From positions 434,001 through 498,000 of the forward strand of contig NZ_BDAP01000002.1 of assembly GCF_001598915.1 (NCBI RefSeq): DNA of 64,000 bases, read 5' to 3'. Made by a program: the position numbers and the translations under genes. Of the stretch, positions 1 through 8,180 are shown piece by piece. The DNA comes from Williamsia muralis NBRC 105860 (GTDB lineage: Bacteria > Actinomycetota > Actinomycetes > Mycobacteriales > Mycobacteriaceae). The notes under the pieces are model-generated. The model did not search any database and was not told the origin of the DNA. It saw only the letters and a list, made by a program, of their open reading frames with translations. Every line of letters starts with the position of its first letter. Positions within the stretch are counted from its first letter, which is position 1.

Positions 1-1
1 G

Positions 2-1162
2 CACGACGCCCGCCGCATCAGCGCGTTGCTGATCAACGGTGAACGCACCGACAGGGTCTCGACCACGGCAAACGTTCCCCTGGCGGATGATGCGACGCCG
101 TGGCTGGCGCCCGCAACCCTGATCGGGATGCGGAACAAACGTGACGTGGTGGTGTACGGCGACGTCAGCGAGACAGCGGTGCAGGGGAGCGTCAAAGCCC
201 AGGACACCCTCGGTTCGTGGTTTCCCGACATCTTGGACGAGGTGACGATCACGGCCCCGATGGCGGTCGAGACCACCAGGTCCTCCGGCCGGCGCGGGGT
301 GGGCGCATTCTTCTCTGGTGGCGTGGATTCGTACTACACCACGCTCAAACACCTCGACGAGATCACGCATCTCATCTTCATCCACGGTTTCGACATCGAT
401 CTGTCCAACAACGATCTCGCCGAACGTACCCTCGACGCCTTGCGGAAATCGGCGGCCGAACTGGGTAAAGAGCTCATCGAGGTGAAGACGGATCTGCGCG
501 GCCGGCTCGACCGCAACCGGCTCAACTGGGGGCTGCAGGGCCACGGTGCGCTGCTGGCGCACGTCGGGATCGCGTTGTCGACCGTGGTCGAAAAGATCTA
601 CGTCCCTTCGAGTTACACCGCCGACCAGTTGCACCCATGGGGTACCCATCCCGACTTGGATGGGCATTGGTCCAGCGACGCGGTCGAGTTCGTCCACGAC
701 GGGGTCGAGGCGAGTCGGGCGGCGAAGATGGAGAAGTTCATCGAGGAAGACGCCGCGATGAACAATCTGCGAGTGTGCTGGTGGAACCAGGACAACGCCT
801 ACAACTGCGGCGAATGTGAAAAGTGCCTGCGCACCATGATCAATCTCTACATCGCCGGTGGTCTCGAGCGGTGCGCCACGTTGCCCGACAACATCTCCAT
901 CGAGGCGATCGACCGGTTGCACTTCAATCGCGATGCGAAACTCTTTGTGGCAGAGAATCTTGCCGAACTGCGGGCCGGCGACATCGACGACCCGGAGCTC
1001 GAAGCGGCGCTACAACGGGTTCTCGACAGGTCGAAGTTCAAGGACTTCACGACGATGGCGAAGTTCGTGGCAATCGGTGTGAAGAACATCCTTACACCGC
1101 AAGGTGTGCGATTCCTGATCGGTCTCTACCGGCCGGCTCTGAACAAAGACCTGGCCGCCTGA
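2..1162 (+). CDS. QueC-like PP-loop ATP pyrophosphatase family protein, 5' end outside window
   Basis: The frame is already open at the left edge, so the true start probably lies upstream; the first possible start inside the window is TTG at 26. A PP-loop motif (FFSGGVDS, about 96-103 from that TTG) marks an ATP pyrophosphatase of the QueC/asparagine-synthetase-like superfamily. Further on, a CGECEKC cluster with an upstream Cys resembles the zinc site of QueC (7-cyano-7-deazaguanine synthase). No queuosine gene neighbours are visible. At about 380 residues it is much longer than QueC, so the substrate is uncertain; such QueC-like proteins also occur in non-queuosine contexts. It converges on the mycolyltransferase gene and ends at a strong hairpin. 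Confidence 0.7.
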   Translation, partial: HDARRISALLINGERTDRVSTTANVPLADDATPWLAPATLIGMRNKRDVVVYGDVSETAVQGSVKAQDTLGSWFPDILDEVTITAPMAVETTRSSGRRGVGAFFSGGVDSYYTTLKHLDEITHLIFIHGFDIDLSNNDLAERTLDALRKSAAELGKELIEVKTDLRGRLDRNRLNWGLQGHGALLAHVGIALSTVVEKIYVPSSYTADQLHPWGTHPDLDGHWSSDAVEFVHDGVEASRAAKMEKFIEEDAAMNNLRVCWWNQDNAYNCGECEKCLRTMINLYIAGGLERCATLPDNISIEAIDRLHFNRDAKLFVAENLAELRAGDIDDPELEAALQRVLDRSKFKDFTTMAKFVAIGVKNILTPQGVRFLIGLYRPALNKDLAA

Positions 1163-1177
1163 AAACAGCAACAACGA

Positions 1178-1215
1178 CGTCGGCCGCGACCCAGAGCTCT
1201 GGGGCGCGGCCGACG
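1178..1215. terminator. Bidirectional hairpin terminator between convergent genes
   Basis: Outer arms CGTCGGCCGCG (1178-1188) and CGCGGCCGACG (1205-1215) are perfect complements. The space between them holds a second palindrome, CCCAGAGCTCTGGG, giving one almost continuous 38-nt hairpin. It sits between the stops of two convergent genes and can serve both. Confidence 0.75.
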
Positions 1216-1228
1216 GACTGTTGTGGGA

Positions 1229-2188
1229 CTAGACGCCCAGCGAAGGAGCGAGCGTTCCGTACCAGGATTCTTTGAGGCGGTCCTCCCAGTGGGTCCACCA
1301 GTGCACACCCTCCGGCGTGATGTGGACCTGCGGGTTGACCCCGGCGACACGAAGACTGGCGACGTAGAGCTGGCTGCTGATCGACGCCGCGGTCTCCAGA
1401 GGCACCATCTGGGAGAACTTGATCGGGTCGAACGACGGGCTCGCCGGGTTGAAGATCGGGTTCGTCCGCGGCGAACCCGCACCTGAGGACACGTACACAC
1501 GCTTGCCACGCAGGTTTCCGGTGTGCAACGAGGGGTCGTTCGCCGTCCAGGCTCCGGCCGGCCACAGGCCCCACATGTTCACCGGGTTGCCGCCCATCTC
1601 GAGCACGGATGCGGCGATGCCCTGTGCAAACCCCGGGGTGCTGACCGTGGGGTAGCCGCTGTACGACGCGACGCCCTGGTAGAAGTTGGGGTGTTTGGAA
1701 GCAAGGTTCAACGCGGAGGTGCCGCTCATCGAGAGTCCGGCAATGGCGTTGCGCCGGTTGTCGCTGTTGAACGCCGACTTCAGGTAGGCAGGCAGTTCCC
1801 GGGTGAGGAAGGTTTCCCACTTCTGCCGGCCCAGGGTCGGGTCGTCGCGCTGCCAGTCGGTGTAGAAACTGCCGCCGCCGCCGAACGGGATTGCCACATT
1901 CACGTTCTTGCCCGCGAAGAACTGCTGCACATCGGTCTCGATGAGCCAGCCGCTGTTGTTGTTGGGTGCACGCAGGCCGTCGAGCAGGTAGAGGGTGGCG
2001 TGGCTGCCACCGCCTGACGCGGGGAGGACGCGAACGGGGATGTTCTTGTTCATCGCGGCGGAGTAGACGTAGACCGTCTGAGGGGCTGCCGACGCAGTGC
2101 CGGGTGCCGCGGCCACCGAGACCGCCACTCCGGCCACAAGGGCAAGGGCTCCGGCGACGAACTTTCGCCAGGCGTGCTTTGCGCGCAT
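1229..2188 (-). CDS. Secreted mycolyltransferase, antigen 85 / esterase D family
   Basis: The 319-residue protein has a clear Sec signal peptide (basic start, hydrophobic stretch, likely cleavage near Ala35 at ASA-APQ). It has an alpha/beta-hydrolase fold with the GLSMSG nucleophile elbow (Ser153) and a late GVHWWTHW segment carrying the likely catalytic His. Antigen-85-type proteins transfer mycolic acids between trehalose monomycolate and arabinogalactan or other acceptors in the cell envelope. The ATG at 2188 follows AAAAGGA at about 7 nt. Its presence marks the host as a mycolic-acid actinobacterium. It is transcribed alone, after the MFS gene and its terminator. Confidence 0.9.
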   Translation of the reverse strand: MRAKHAWRKFVAGALALVAGVAVSVAAAPGTASAAPQTVYVYSAAMNKNIPVRVLPASGGGSHATLYLLDGLRAPNNNSGWLIETDVQQFFAGKNVNVAIPFGGGGSFYTDWQRDDPTLGRQKWETFLTRELPAYLKSAFNSDNRRNAIAGLSMSGTSALNLASKHPNFYQGVASYSGYPTVSTPGFAQGIAASVLEMGGNPVNMWGLWPAGAWTANDPSLHTGNLRGKRVYVSSGAGSPRTNPIFNPASPSFDPIKFSQMVPLETAASISSQLYVASLRVAGVNPQVHITPEGVHWWTHWEDRLKESWYGTLAPSLGV

Positions 2189-2410
2189 CAGTTTCCTTTT
2201 GTACGTGGTGCCAGTGAATGGCCCGATCCGGACCGGTGCTCACCCCGGTGCCGCATGCGGGCCCGCGGGAAAGATAACAGCAAAATAACAGGGCCTTCTG
2301 CTGTATGCACGCCCGGCAACGCCGCTGATGGCGGCGGCGATTGTGAGCTTTGCGAGCGACCCCGCATCACCTGCATCGCTGTCGATATCTAACGCAAAAT
2401 CAACTGTTCG

Positions 2411-2508
2411 GCCTGACCGGAGAACCCGATGATGTGCCCTTGTGGCGAAGGTATCCCCAGGTGGGGTCCGCCAGAAGGGCACATCATCGGGATCGGGTGG
2501 GGTCAGGC
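2411..2508. terminator. Very long imperfect palindrome downstream of MFS gene
   Basis: Perfect 17-bp arms lie at 2425-2441 and 2475-2491 (left arm CCCGATGATGTGCCCTT). Inner pairing TGGCG/CGCCA (2443-2447 with 2469-2473) and CCCC/GGGG extends the stem. Outer GCCTGACC/GGTCAGGC (2411-2418 with 2501-2508) reaches the MFS stop codon. It is probably the transcription terminator of the leftward MFS gene. The rest of 2189-2502 holds only the promoter region of the mycolyltransferase. Confidence 0.7.
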
Positions 2509-3954
2509 GTCGGCGTAGACCGTCCCGCGGCGGAGCATCAAGGTGAGGCCGACGGTCAAACCGGTGCCGACAAGGATCACGATGGAGACGGTGTTGAGCC
2601 CGCTGACGGTGGGCGCGACGCTACCGGCGACCGCCGACGACGCCAGGATGGTCGTGGCAATCGACGTGCCGACGCCCTGCCCGGCAGTGCGAACGACAGT
2701 GTTGAGACCGGTTGCCTCGCTGGTGTTCTCGACCGGAACCTCTTCCACGATGAGGTTCGGCAGGGCTGTGTAGGCAAACGACGTCGCGATGGACACGGTG
2801 ACCACCATGACAAACATCCCGACCTTGGAATCGTGGAACATCATCAACATCACGCCCGACACCCCGTACACCAGGCCGCCGATCAGGAGCGACACCCGCG
2901 ATCCCATGGTGCGCGTGATCCGGCCGCTCAACGGGGTGAAGGCGAACCCGAGGAGTGCTGCGACGAATGCCAGCAGTCCGGCGTCGGTCGGGGTCATGCC
3001 CAGGCCGAAGGGCGCGCTCGTGGGCGTCTGCAGCACCAGGGGAACGATCATGTTGCTGATACCGAAAGGACCGGCGGCCAGCGTCAGCGTCGCGAGCATC
3101 GTCAACGCGACCTTGCGATGGGCGAGAAGTCGCACGTTTGCGATCGGATCGGTGACCCGCAATTCCCACAGCACCCAGAGCGCCAGTACCACCGCACCGC
3201 CGATGAGCAGGCCGAGCGTCTTTGCGTCGCTCCACCCCCAGGTGCCGGACTTGTTGATGGCGAGCAAAATTGCCGCGATTGCCGGGGCGAAGGCGATGGT
3301 GCCGAGGAAGTCCACCTTCTGGCTGGTGCCGACCGGCCGTCGCCAGGGCAGCACGAAGAGCACAAGCAGCAAGGTGAATGCGGCGTACACGGCCGCGACG
3401 ATGAAGATCATGTGCCAGCTGGCGTGATCGATCATCAAACCGGCAACGTAGGCGGACGCTGCACCGGCGGCCACCGCCGTCCCGGAGATCAGGGCGACAG
3501 CGACAGGGACCTTCACATTGGGCAGGTGTTCGCGGGCCAATCCGATGCACAGCGGCAGGATCGCGCCGGCGACGCCCTGGATCGCACGACCGATGATGAT
3601 GGCACTGATGCTGTCGCCGAGGGCGCTGATCAGTGACCCGATGGTGGCGGCGGCGAGGATGAACACCAGAACTCTCTCGCGTCCGTACATGTCGCCGAGC
3701 CGACCGCAGACGGCCGCTGAGGCCGCGGCGACCAGCAGAAAGGCTGTCACCGCCCAGCCGACCGTCGCTGCGTCGCTGTTGAAGTCGGCGATGATGGTCG
3801 GGATCGCCGCGAACACCATCGAGGTCTCGAAGGCGCTGATGATCTCGACGAGGACCAGGATTCCGATGATCACCCCGGTGGAGCGGCGGCGGTTGAATCG
3901 TCCACCTTCGGGCAACGGCTTTGCCGGTGCCGTTGGGTCGGGGATCGTTGTCAT
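2503..3954 (-). CDS. MFS drug/metabolite transporter, DHA2-like
   Basis: A 483-residue polytopic membrane protein starting at the ATG at 3954, preceded by GGAGG at a good distance; the open frame further upstream is not used. It begins with a short cytoplasmic tail, then helices with the MFS motif A-type loop (GRLGDMYGRERV, after TM2) and many hydrophobic segments, consistent with the 12-14-helix DHA2 family of proton-driven exporters or importers. It is divergent from the lipase gene and shares a 360-bp intergenic region that contains two copies of the island's repeated GTCTC-type element. It could therefore move steroids or their acids across the membrane, but this is inference from position only. 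Confidence 0.8.
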   Translation of the reverse strand: MTTIPDPTAPAKPLPEGGRFNRRRSTGVIIGILVLVEIISAFETSMVFAAIPTIIADFNSDAATVGWAVTAFLLVAAASAAVCGRLGDMYGRERVLVFILAAATIGSLISALGDSISAIIIGRAIQGVAGAILPLCIGLAREHLPNVKVPVAVALISGTAVAAGAASAYVAGLMIDHASWHMIFIVAAVYAAFTLLLVLFVLPWRRPVGTSQKVDFLGTIAFAPAIAAILLAINKSGTWGWSDAKTLGLLIGGAVVLALWVLWELRVTDPIANVRLLAHRKVALTMLATLTLAAGPFGISNMIVPLVLQTPTSAPFGLGMTPTDAGLLAFVAALLGFAFTPLSGRITRTMGSRVSLLIGGLVYGVSGVMLMMFHDSKVGMFVMVVTVSIATSFAYTALPNLIVEEVPVENTSEATGLNTVVRTAGQGVGTSIATTILASSAVAGSVAPTVSGLNTVSIVILVGTGLTVGLTLMLRRGTVYADA

Positions 3955-4117
3955 GGGTGTCCTCCAAGTAGACGTGGTGATGTGTGACGAACGCGGCTGT
4001 CGCCGACTGCGGCGTATAGGTCTGTGGCGCAGTACATGTGGATTCGATCGGGCGAGGACGGGCTGCCTCCGCCGCGGTGAGCCAAAAGCTACAGTGACGC
4101 AGCGCACACCAACTGTT

Positions 4118-4137
4118 CAGTCCCACTGGCCGGAATC
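4118..4137 (+). promoter_or_regulatory. GTCTC-type dyad element, copy A
   Basis: CAGTCCCACTGGCCGGAATC matches the repeated island element less strongly than the other copies. It shares a longer block with the copy at 44573, including CAGTGAC-n-CAGCGC on its left. It lies between the MFS start and the lipase start. Confidence 0.45.
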
Positions 4138-4240
4138 GGATGTTGTTCGGCGCTCCGAATCGTCGCCGGGGCGGCTTGGAGGAGACAGATGAGTCGCTGA
4201 GCCGGGCGACGTGTGATGCGGGACGTCCGATGGAAAGGCA

Positions 4241-4260
4241 GGTCTCGCTCACCGGGACTG
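4241..4260 (+). promoter_or_regulatory. GTCTC-type dyad element, copy B
   Basis: GGTCTCGCTCACCGGGACTG is one of the best copies of the repeated element. It ends 56 bp before the lipase ATG. The remainder of 3955-4316 shows no gene. Confidence 0.6.
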
Positions 4261-4316
4261 TTGTGATCCCGAAGGGTGGGCGCTGTCACAGTGCCTGCAT
4301 GAAAAGAGGCGCACAT

Positions 4317-5531
4317 ATGAGCGAAATCGTTGCCGCACTGCATCGCCGGAAGTCCACGCCCGTCCGATGGTCGACGCTGGCCACCGCTGCAGTGATCACC
4401 TCGGCAGTGGTTTCCTGCTCGTCCGGCACAGACGATGGTTCGAAAGGCGATATGGCGCCGGTGAAAGCAGGCCGAGTGTTGTCCGCGGCCGTGGTCGACG
4501 GACCGGTTGCTCTCCGAGATGCGGCCCAGACCAAGTTGATCACGTACTCGTCCGAAGACGCGAGTGGGAACGCCATCGTGGTGTCCGGAACGGTTGCGGT
4601 ACCGAGAACTCCCGCCCCGGCCGGGGGTTACCCGGTGATCAGCTGGGCGCACGGAACCACCGGCGTGGCAGATGCGTGCGCACCGTCCGCGGCTTTCGAC
4701 GGCGGTCCGACCCAGGCGTATCTCACCGAAGTCGATGCCGCTTTAAATGATTGGCTGAGTAAGGGCTTTGCCGTGGTTCGCACCGACTACGAAGGTCTGG
4801 GTACTCCGGGGGTCCATCCCTATGTCAACGCCGAATCGGAGGTGAACGCGCTCACCGACATCGTGCGGGCAGCACGTGACCTCGACCAGTCGATCGGGAC
4901 AGACTGGTACGCAGTCGGCCACAGTCAGGGCGGCCAGGCCGCATTGTTCGCCGCCGCAGACGCTCCCGAACGTGCACCGGAGCTCGATCTGCGAGCTGCC
5001 GCGGCCATCGCGCCCGGGAGTGGACTCGATCGACTGCCGGAGTACTTCAAATCGGGTGTGCCCGGAATCGCTGCAGCGCAGTCATTTCTCCCGCTGATAC
5101 TCCTCGGTGCACAAGCAGCCGATCCGTCGATTCGTCCCGAGGACCTGCTGACCGATCAGGCTCGTCCGCTCCTTGACTCCGCCAGGACCGGCTGCCTGGA
5201 CGACATCCGCCGCGTGCCACCGGTGGTGGACGGCCAGGTGTTCCGGGCCGATGCCGACCTCGGTCCGTTGACGGACTACATGACGAAGCAAGAGCCCGCG
5301 GCGGTGAAAGTGGTTGTGCCGACGATGATCGCTCAAAGCTCCACCGACGCGGTGGTGCCGAAATCCGGCACCGATGTCCTGGTCGACACCCTGTGTGCTC
5401 GAGGCAACCCGATCGACTACCGACTGTACGAGGGCGCCGACCACCGCCAGACCATCGGCGCCTCGTTGGGTGACATCCAGTCTTTCGTCTCCGCGGTGAA
5501 AACCGGGGCCCAGGCAGTCGACGGCTGCTGA
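4317..5531 (+). CDS. Secretory lipase-family (LIP) alpha/beta hydrolase, probable lipoprotein
   Basis: A 404-residue protein starting at the ATG at 4317, preceded by AAGAGG. A hydrophobic segment ends in the lipobox-like VVSC (Cys34), suggesting a membrane-anchored lipoprotein. The hydrolase core has WAHGTTG (about 110-116), the nucleophile elbow GHSQGG (Ser203), a late Asp in SSTDAVVP and a His in GADHRQ, as in actinobacterial secretory lipases. It could hydrolyse lipid or steroid esters outside the membrane; the substrate is unknown. Copy B of the dyad element in its promoter suggests co-regulation with the steroid island. Confidence 0.8.
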   Translation: MSEIVAALHRRKSTPVRWSTLATAAVITSAVVSCSSGTDDGSKGDMAPVKAGRVLSAAVVDGPVALRDAAQTKLITYSSEDASGNAIVVSGTVAVPRTPAPAGGYPVISWAHGTTGVADACAPSAAFDGGPTQAYLTEVDAALNDWLSKGFAVVRTDYEGLGTPGVHPYVNAESEVNALTDIVRAARDLDQSIGTDWYAVGHSQGGQAALFAAADAPERAPELDLRAAAAIAPGSGLDRLPEYFKSGVPGIAAAQSFLPLILLGAQAADPSIRPEDLLTDQARPLLDSARTGCLDDIRRVPPVVDGQVFRADADLGPLTDYMTKQEPAAVKVVVPTMIAQSSTDAVVPKSGTDVLVDTLCARGNPIDYRLYEGADHRQTIGASLGDIQSFVSAVKTGAQAVDGC

Positions 5532-5537
5532 CCGACA

Positions 5538-5572
5538 ACCCTGCCTGCCCGCCCGGGGCGGGCAGGCAGGGT
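5538..5572. terminator. Bidirectional hairpin terminator
   Basis: A 35-nt palindrome with arms ACCCTGCCTGCCCGC and GCGGGCAGGCAGGGT fills the space between the convergent lipase and SDR stop codons. Confidence 0.8.
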
Positions 5573-5578
5573 CAGAGG

Positions 5579-6514
5579 TCACTGCAGAGCGCCTTCGTTG
5601 GTGGCCAGGGCGGGCTTCTCCAGTTCGGCCACTCCGTAGGCGGCGTATGTCTCGTACTCTCCACGGCCGGAGAAGTACGGGGTCAGCCGGCCCGCCAGCT
5701 CCTCGGCCGAGAATGCGGAACCGACTGCGTCGAAACGGTTCTCCACCTCAGGGGCGTGCATCAGCGCGACCATCTTGCCGTACACGACAAACACCTGACC
5801 ATTGATCTCGTCGGATGCGGGGGAGGCGAGATAGCGCACGAGGGTGGCTACGCGCTCCGGCGCGAGCGGATCGCTGTCGGCGGCACCATTGTTCTCGCCG
5901 AAGGCATCAGCGGTCATTGCGGTGCGTGCCCGGGGGCAGATGGCGTTGGCGCGCACCCCGTAGCGTGACAAACCCTGTGCGGTGGAGAGTGTCAGCGCGG
6001 TGATGCCCGCCTTTGCCGCCGAGTAGTTCGGCTGGCCGGCCGAGCCGAACAGAAAAGCCTCTGACGACGTGTTGATGACACGCCCGAACACCGGTTGACC
6101 GGCGTTCTTGCTCGCTTCGCGCCAATGGGCGGCGGCGGCGCGCGAGGTGGCGGCGTGGCCTTTGAGGTGCACTCGGATCACGTCGTCCCAGTCGGATTCG
6201 GTCAGATTGAAGATCATCTTGTCCCGCAGAATCCCGGCGTTGTTGACCAGGATGTCGAATGACCCGAATCGGGTGACCGCCTCCTGGACAAGGCGCTCGC
6301 CCATCGACCAGTCCGAGACGTCACCGGTGAGCGCGACAGCTCGACCGCCGGCGGACGTGATCTCCTCGACCACGAGATGCGCGTTGTCACCCATGTCGTT
6401 GACGACCACGGCGGCGCCCGCCTCGGCCAGCGCCAGGGCTTCCGCGCGTCCGAGACCCGCGCCCGCGCCCGTGACCACGGCGACGCGGCCGGCCAGATCG
6501 AGTGTGTCCACCAT
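5579..6514 (-). CDS. Hsd4A-like short-chain dehydrogenase (3-hydroxyacyl-CoA / hydroxysteroid)
   Basis: A 311-residue SDR with the N-terminal cofactor motif TGAGAGLG, VNDMGDN after beta-2, NNAG, and the active-site YSAAK with an upstream Ser. The length and the VNDMG-type beta-2 loop match the peroxisomal multifunctional enzyme type 2 group and actinobacterial Hsd4A (Rv3502c-like), which oxidises the side-chain 3-hydroxyacyl-CoA of steroids. In this island it would follow hydration by the MaoC protein 25969-26838 and feed the thiolase 22529-23692. It has its own promoter with a KstR-like palindrome 32 bp before the start. GAGGAG precedes the ATG. Confidence 0.8.
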   Translation of the reverse strand: MVDTLDLAGRVAVVTGAGAGLGRAEALALAEAGAAVVVNDMGDNAHLVVEEITSAGGRAVALTGDVSDWSMGERLVQEAVTRFGSFDILVNNAGILRDKMIFNLTESDWDDVIRVHLKGHAATSRAAAAHWREASKNAGQPVFGRVINTSSEAFLFGSAGQPNYSAAKAGITALTLSTAQGLSRYGVRANAICPRARTAMTADAFGENNGAADSDPLAPERVATLVRYLASPASDEINGQVFVVYGKMVALMHAPEVENRFDAVGSAFSAEELAGRLTPYFSGRGEYETYAAYGVAELEKPALATNEGALQ

Positions 6515-6545
6515 GTTGAGCTCCTCAGTTCGTTGGCTACTGCAA

Positions 6546-6571
6546 CGAAACTAGTATTCATTCTAGTTTCG
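6546..6571. promoter_or_regulatory. KstR-like operator S1
   Basis: Perfect 9-bp arms CGAAACTAG and CTAGTTTCG flank TATTCATT. The central 20 bases match S2 (16/20) and S3 (15/20). It sits between the SnoaL gene stop and the SDR start, in the SDR promoter. Confidence 0.7.
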
Positions 6572-6581
6572 ACGCAAGTGG

Positions 6582-7088
6582 TCAACCTTCATGTTCGGCT
6601 CGGACCCCCTCGGCCAGCAGTGCGCGTGCGTCTGGGCGGCCGTCGAGCAGACGCCCGGTCCGGTATGTCACCTTCCACGTGCCGTCGATCTTGCTCAGCT
6701 CCCAGCGGGTCGCGGTCACCCGCAGGACCGTGAAGTGGTCACCATCGCGAATGATCAACTGCGACTTGCATGTTGCGACCGCTGTGTCACCATCCACGAT
6801 GATGTGACCCGGCTCCAACACGTGCCCGCAGCCGCCATCTATCCATGCCTGGTGAGCCTGCGATCTCACCATCGCCGTGATCTCGGCATGTCCGCGCATG
6901 ACACCGGTGTCCACGTCGTAGACGCCATCTTCGGTCCACAGGCGGGCCACGGCCTCGGCCGAACCGCTGTCGACGGCCGGGCCGTAGGCCGTCATCAACT
7001 CGGTGATCGCCAGTTTGTCCTCGAGCAGGGCGACGCGCTCGGTGAGTGTGTGGATGAGAAGAGCCACGTCAGGGGTGGTGTCGGTCAT
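6582..7088 (-). CDS. SnoaL/NTF2-fold protein, possible bile-acid 7alpha-dehydratase-like
   Basis: A 168-residue NTF2-like (SnoaL_4) protein. Tyr35 and Asp40 are five residues apart, and His89 follows at the spacing seen in the bile-acid 7alpha-dehydratase BaiE (Tyr30, Asp35, His83 as I recall them). The family also includes ring hydroxylases, isomerases and scaffolds, so this pattern is suggestive only. A 7alpha-dehydratase would fit a cholate-like substrate. The gene is divergent from the IclR gene and precedes the Hsd4A-like gene, which has its own operator. Confidence 0.6.
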   Translation of the reverse strand: MTDTTPDVALLIHTLTERVALLEDKLAITELMTAYGPAVDSGSAEAVARLWTEDGVYDVDTGVMRGHAEITAMVRSQAHQAWIDGGCGHVLEPGHIIVDGDTAVATCKSQLIIRDGDHFTVLRVTATRWELSKIDGTWKVTYRTGRLLDGRPDARALLAEGVRAEHEG

Positions 7089-7162
7089 GGATCAGCCTTT
7101 CGTTTTGTTGGCCGGAGAGAGCGGGGATTCGCAGCGCTGCCGACAGCGGCTGCTGCGACACG

Positions 7163-7182
7163 CTTCCCAGTCACCGGGACTG
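7163..7182 (+). promoter_or_regulatory. GTCTC-type dyad element, copy C
   Basis: CTTCCCAGTCACCGGGACTG shares its 3' half exactly with copy B. It lies in the divergent region between the SnoaL gene and the IclR gene, 70 bp before the latter's start. Confidence 0.5.
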
Positions 7183-7193
7183 CTGTTAGTATT

Positions 7194-7213
7194 ACAAGAA
7201 TTCATTTCAGTTT
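7194..7213 (+). promoter_or_regulatory. KstR-like operator S2 (imperfect)
   Basis: ACAAGAATTCATTTCAGTTT matches S1 at 16 of 20 positions. It lies 39 bp before the IclR start and so could place this regulator under the TetR protein. Confidence 0.5.
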
Positions 7214-7252
7214 TGTCCTGGATCTCGGATTCGACCAGGTTATGGAGGCTCG

Positions 7253-8146
7253 ATGACGGTCATTGATTCCGGTGCTGCACACCCCCGCTCTGCCGGTAAG
7301 CGGGATCTGCCGCCCTCGATGCTCGAACGAATGACGCTCATCCTCGATTCATTCGGCGGCCCTGCGTCGCGGCTGACTCTCGAAGAAGTGGCCGGACGCA
7401 CGCAACTGCCGCGATCGACGGTGCACCGCATCCTCGACCAACTGGTCCGGTTGAACTGGGTGGAACACGCCTCGTTCGGCTATCGACTCGGCCGGCGGTC
7501 GATGGGTCTCGGCGGAGGGGACGGTGGTCATGCACAGGTGCGTGCGGCTGCCGCGCCTCTGTTGCACGATCTGCACATGCAGACCGGCATGGTGGTCCAT
7601 CTGTCGGTCCTCGACGGGGGCGAGAGCATCTACCTCGACAAGGTCGGTGGACGGTTCGCTGCATCGCTGCCTTCACGAGTTGGTGGACGCGGGCCGGCGT
7701 ATTCCACCGCCGGCGGAAAGTCGATGCTCGCCTGGCTCGATCCGGAGCGCGTCGACGCGATCTATCAGCAGCGGCTGAATCGGTGCACCGACCACACGAT
7801 CCCTGATCTGCCGACCCTCCATCAGGAACTCAACCGCATCCGACAGCGCAGCGGATTGGCATTCGAGCGCGGTGAGTCCGTGCGCGGCGCCGCGTGCGTC
7901 GGAGTGGCGGTCCGCGGATACGACGGCCCGGTTGCGGCGATCTCGCTCTGCGGAGACGCACGGACCGCTCAGCTCAAACGGGTTGCCCCCCTGGTCGTGC
8001 GGGCGGTCCGGGAAGTCACGCGCACCCTGTATCCCGAGGCCGGTACCACTCGCCGGGGGCGCAAAACCCCTCCGATGCCGGACAACACGTGGTCGGCCGA
8101 GGCCTTGGACCGACTGCTCGCCGTGCAGTCGGGGCAGTGGCTGTAG
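7253..8146 (+). CDS. IclR-family transcriptional regulator
   Basis: A 297-residue protein with an N-terminal winged helix-turn-helix (about 28-85; LTLEEVAGRTQLPRSTVHRI) and a C-terminal IclR effector domain (GGKSMLAWL, then a GAACVGVAVRG segment). IclR proteins commonly activate or repress aromatic and steroid catabolic operons in actinobacteria. It is one of only two regulators inside the island. A dyad element and a KstR-like site lie in its promoter, so it is a good candidate reader of the GTCTC-type element and may be controlled by the TetR protein. A polar tail after residue 260 is unusual but not informative. Confidence 0.88.
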   Translation: MTVIDSGAAHPRSAGKRDLPPSMLERMTLILDSFGGPASRLTLEEVAGRTQLPRSTVHRILDQLVRLNWVEHASFGYRLGRRSMGLGGGDGGHAQVRAAAAPLLHDLHMQTGMVVHLSVLDGGESIYLDKVGGRFAASLPSRVGGRGPAYSTAGGKSMLAWLDPERVDAIYQQRLNRCTDHTIPDLPTLHQELNRIRQRSGLAFERGESVRGAACVGVAVRGYDGPVAAISLCGDARTAQLKRVAPLVVRAVREVTRTLYPEAGTTRRGRKTPPMPDNTWSAEALDRLLAVQSGQWL

Positions 8147-8180
8147 TCGATTCGCCACGCGCGATGAACCAGTCGATGCT

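Noticed and set aside
2350-3636. 428-residue plus-strand ORF opposite the MFS gene
   Set aside because: Composition is dominated by Arg, Gly, Asp and His, as expected for the antisense of a GC-rich gene; the MFS frame explains the region.
2621-4252. 543-residue minus-strand frame over the MFS gene
   Set aside because: It overlaps the MFS gene in a different frame, with Arg/His-rich sequence.
5756-6003. Small plus-strand ORFs inside the Hsd4A-like gene
   Set aside because: Antisense shadows with no ribosome-binding site.
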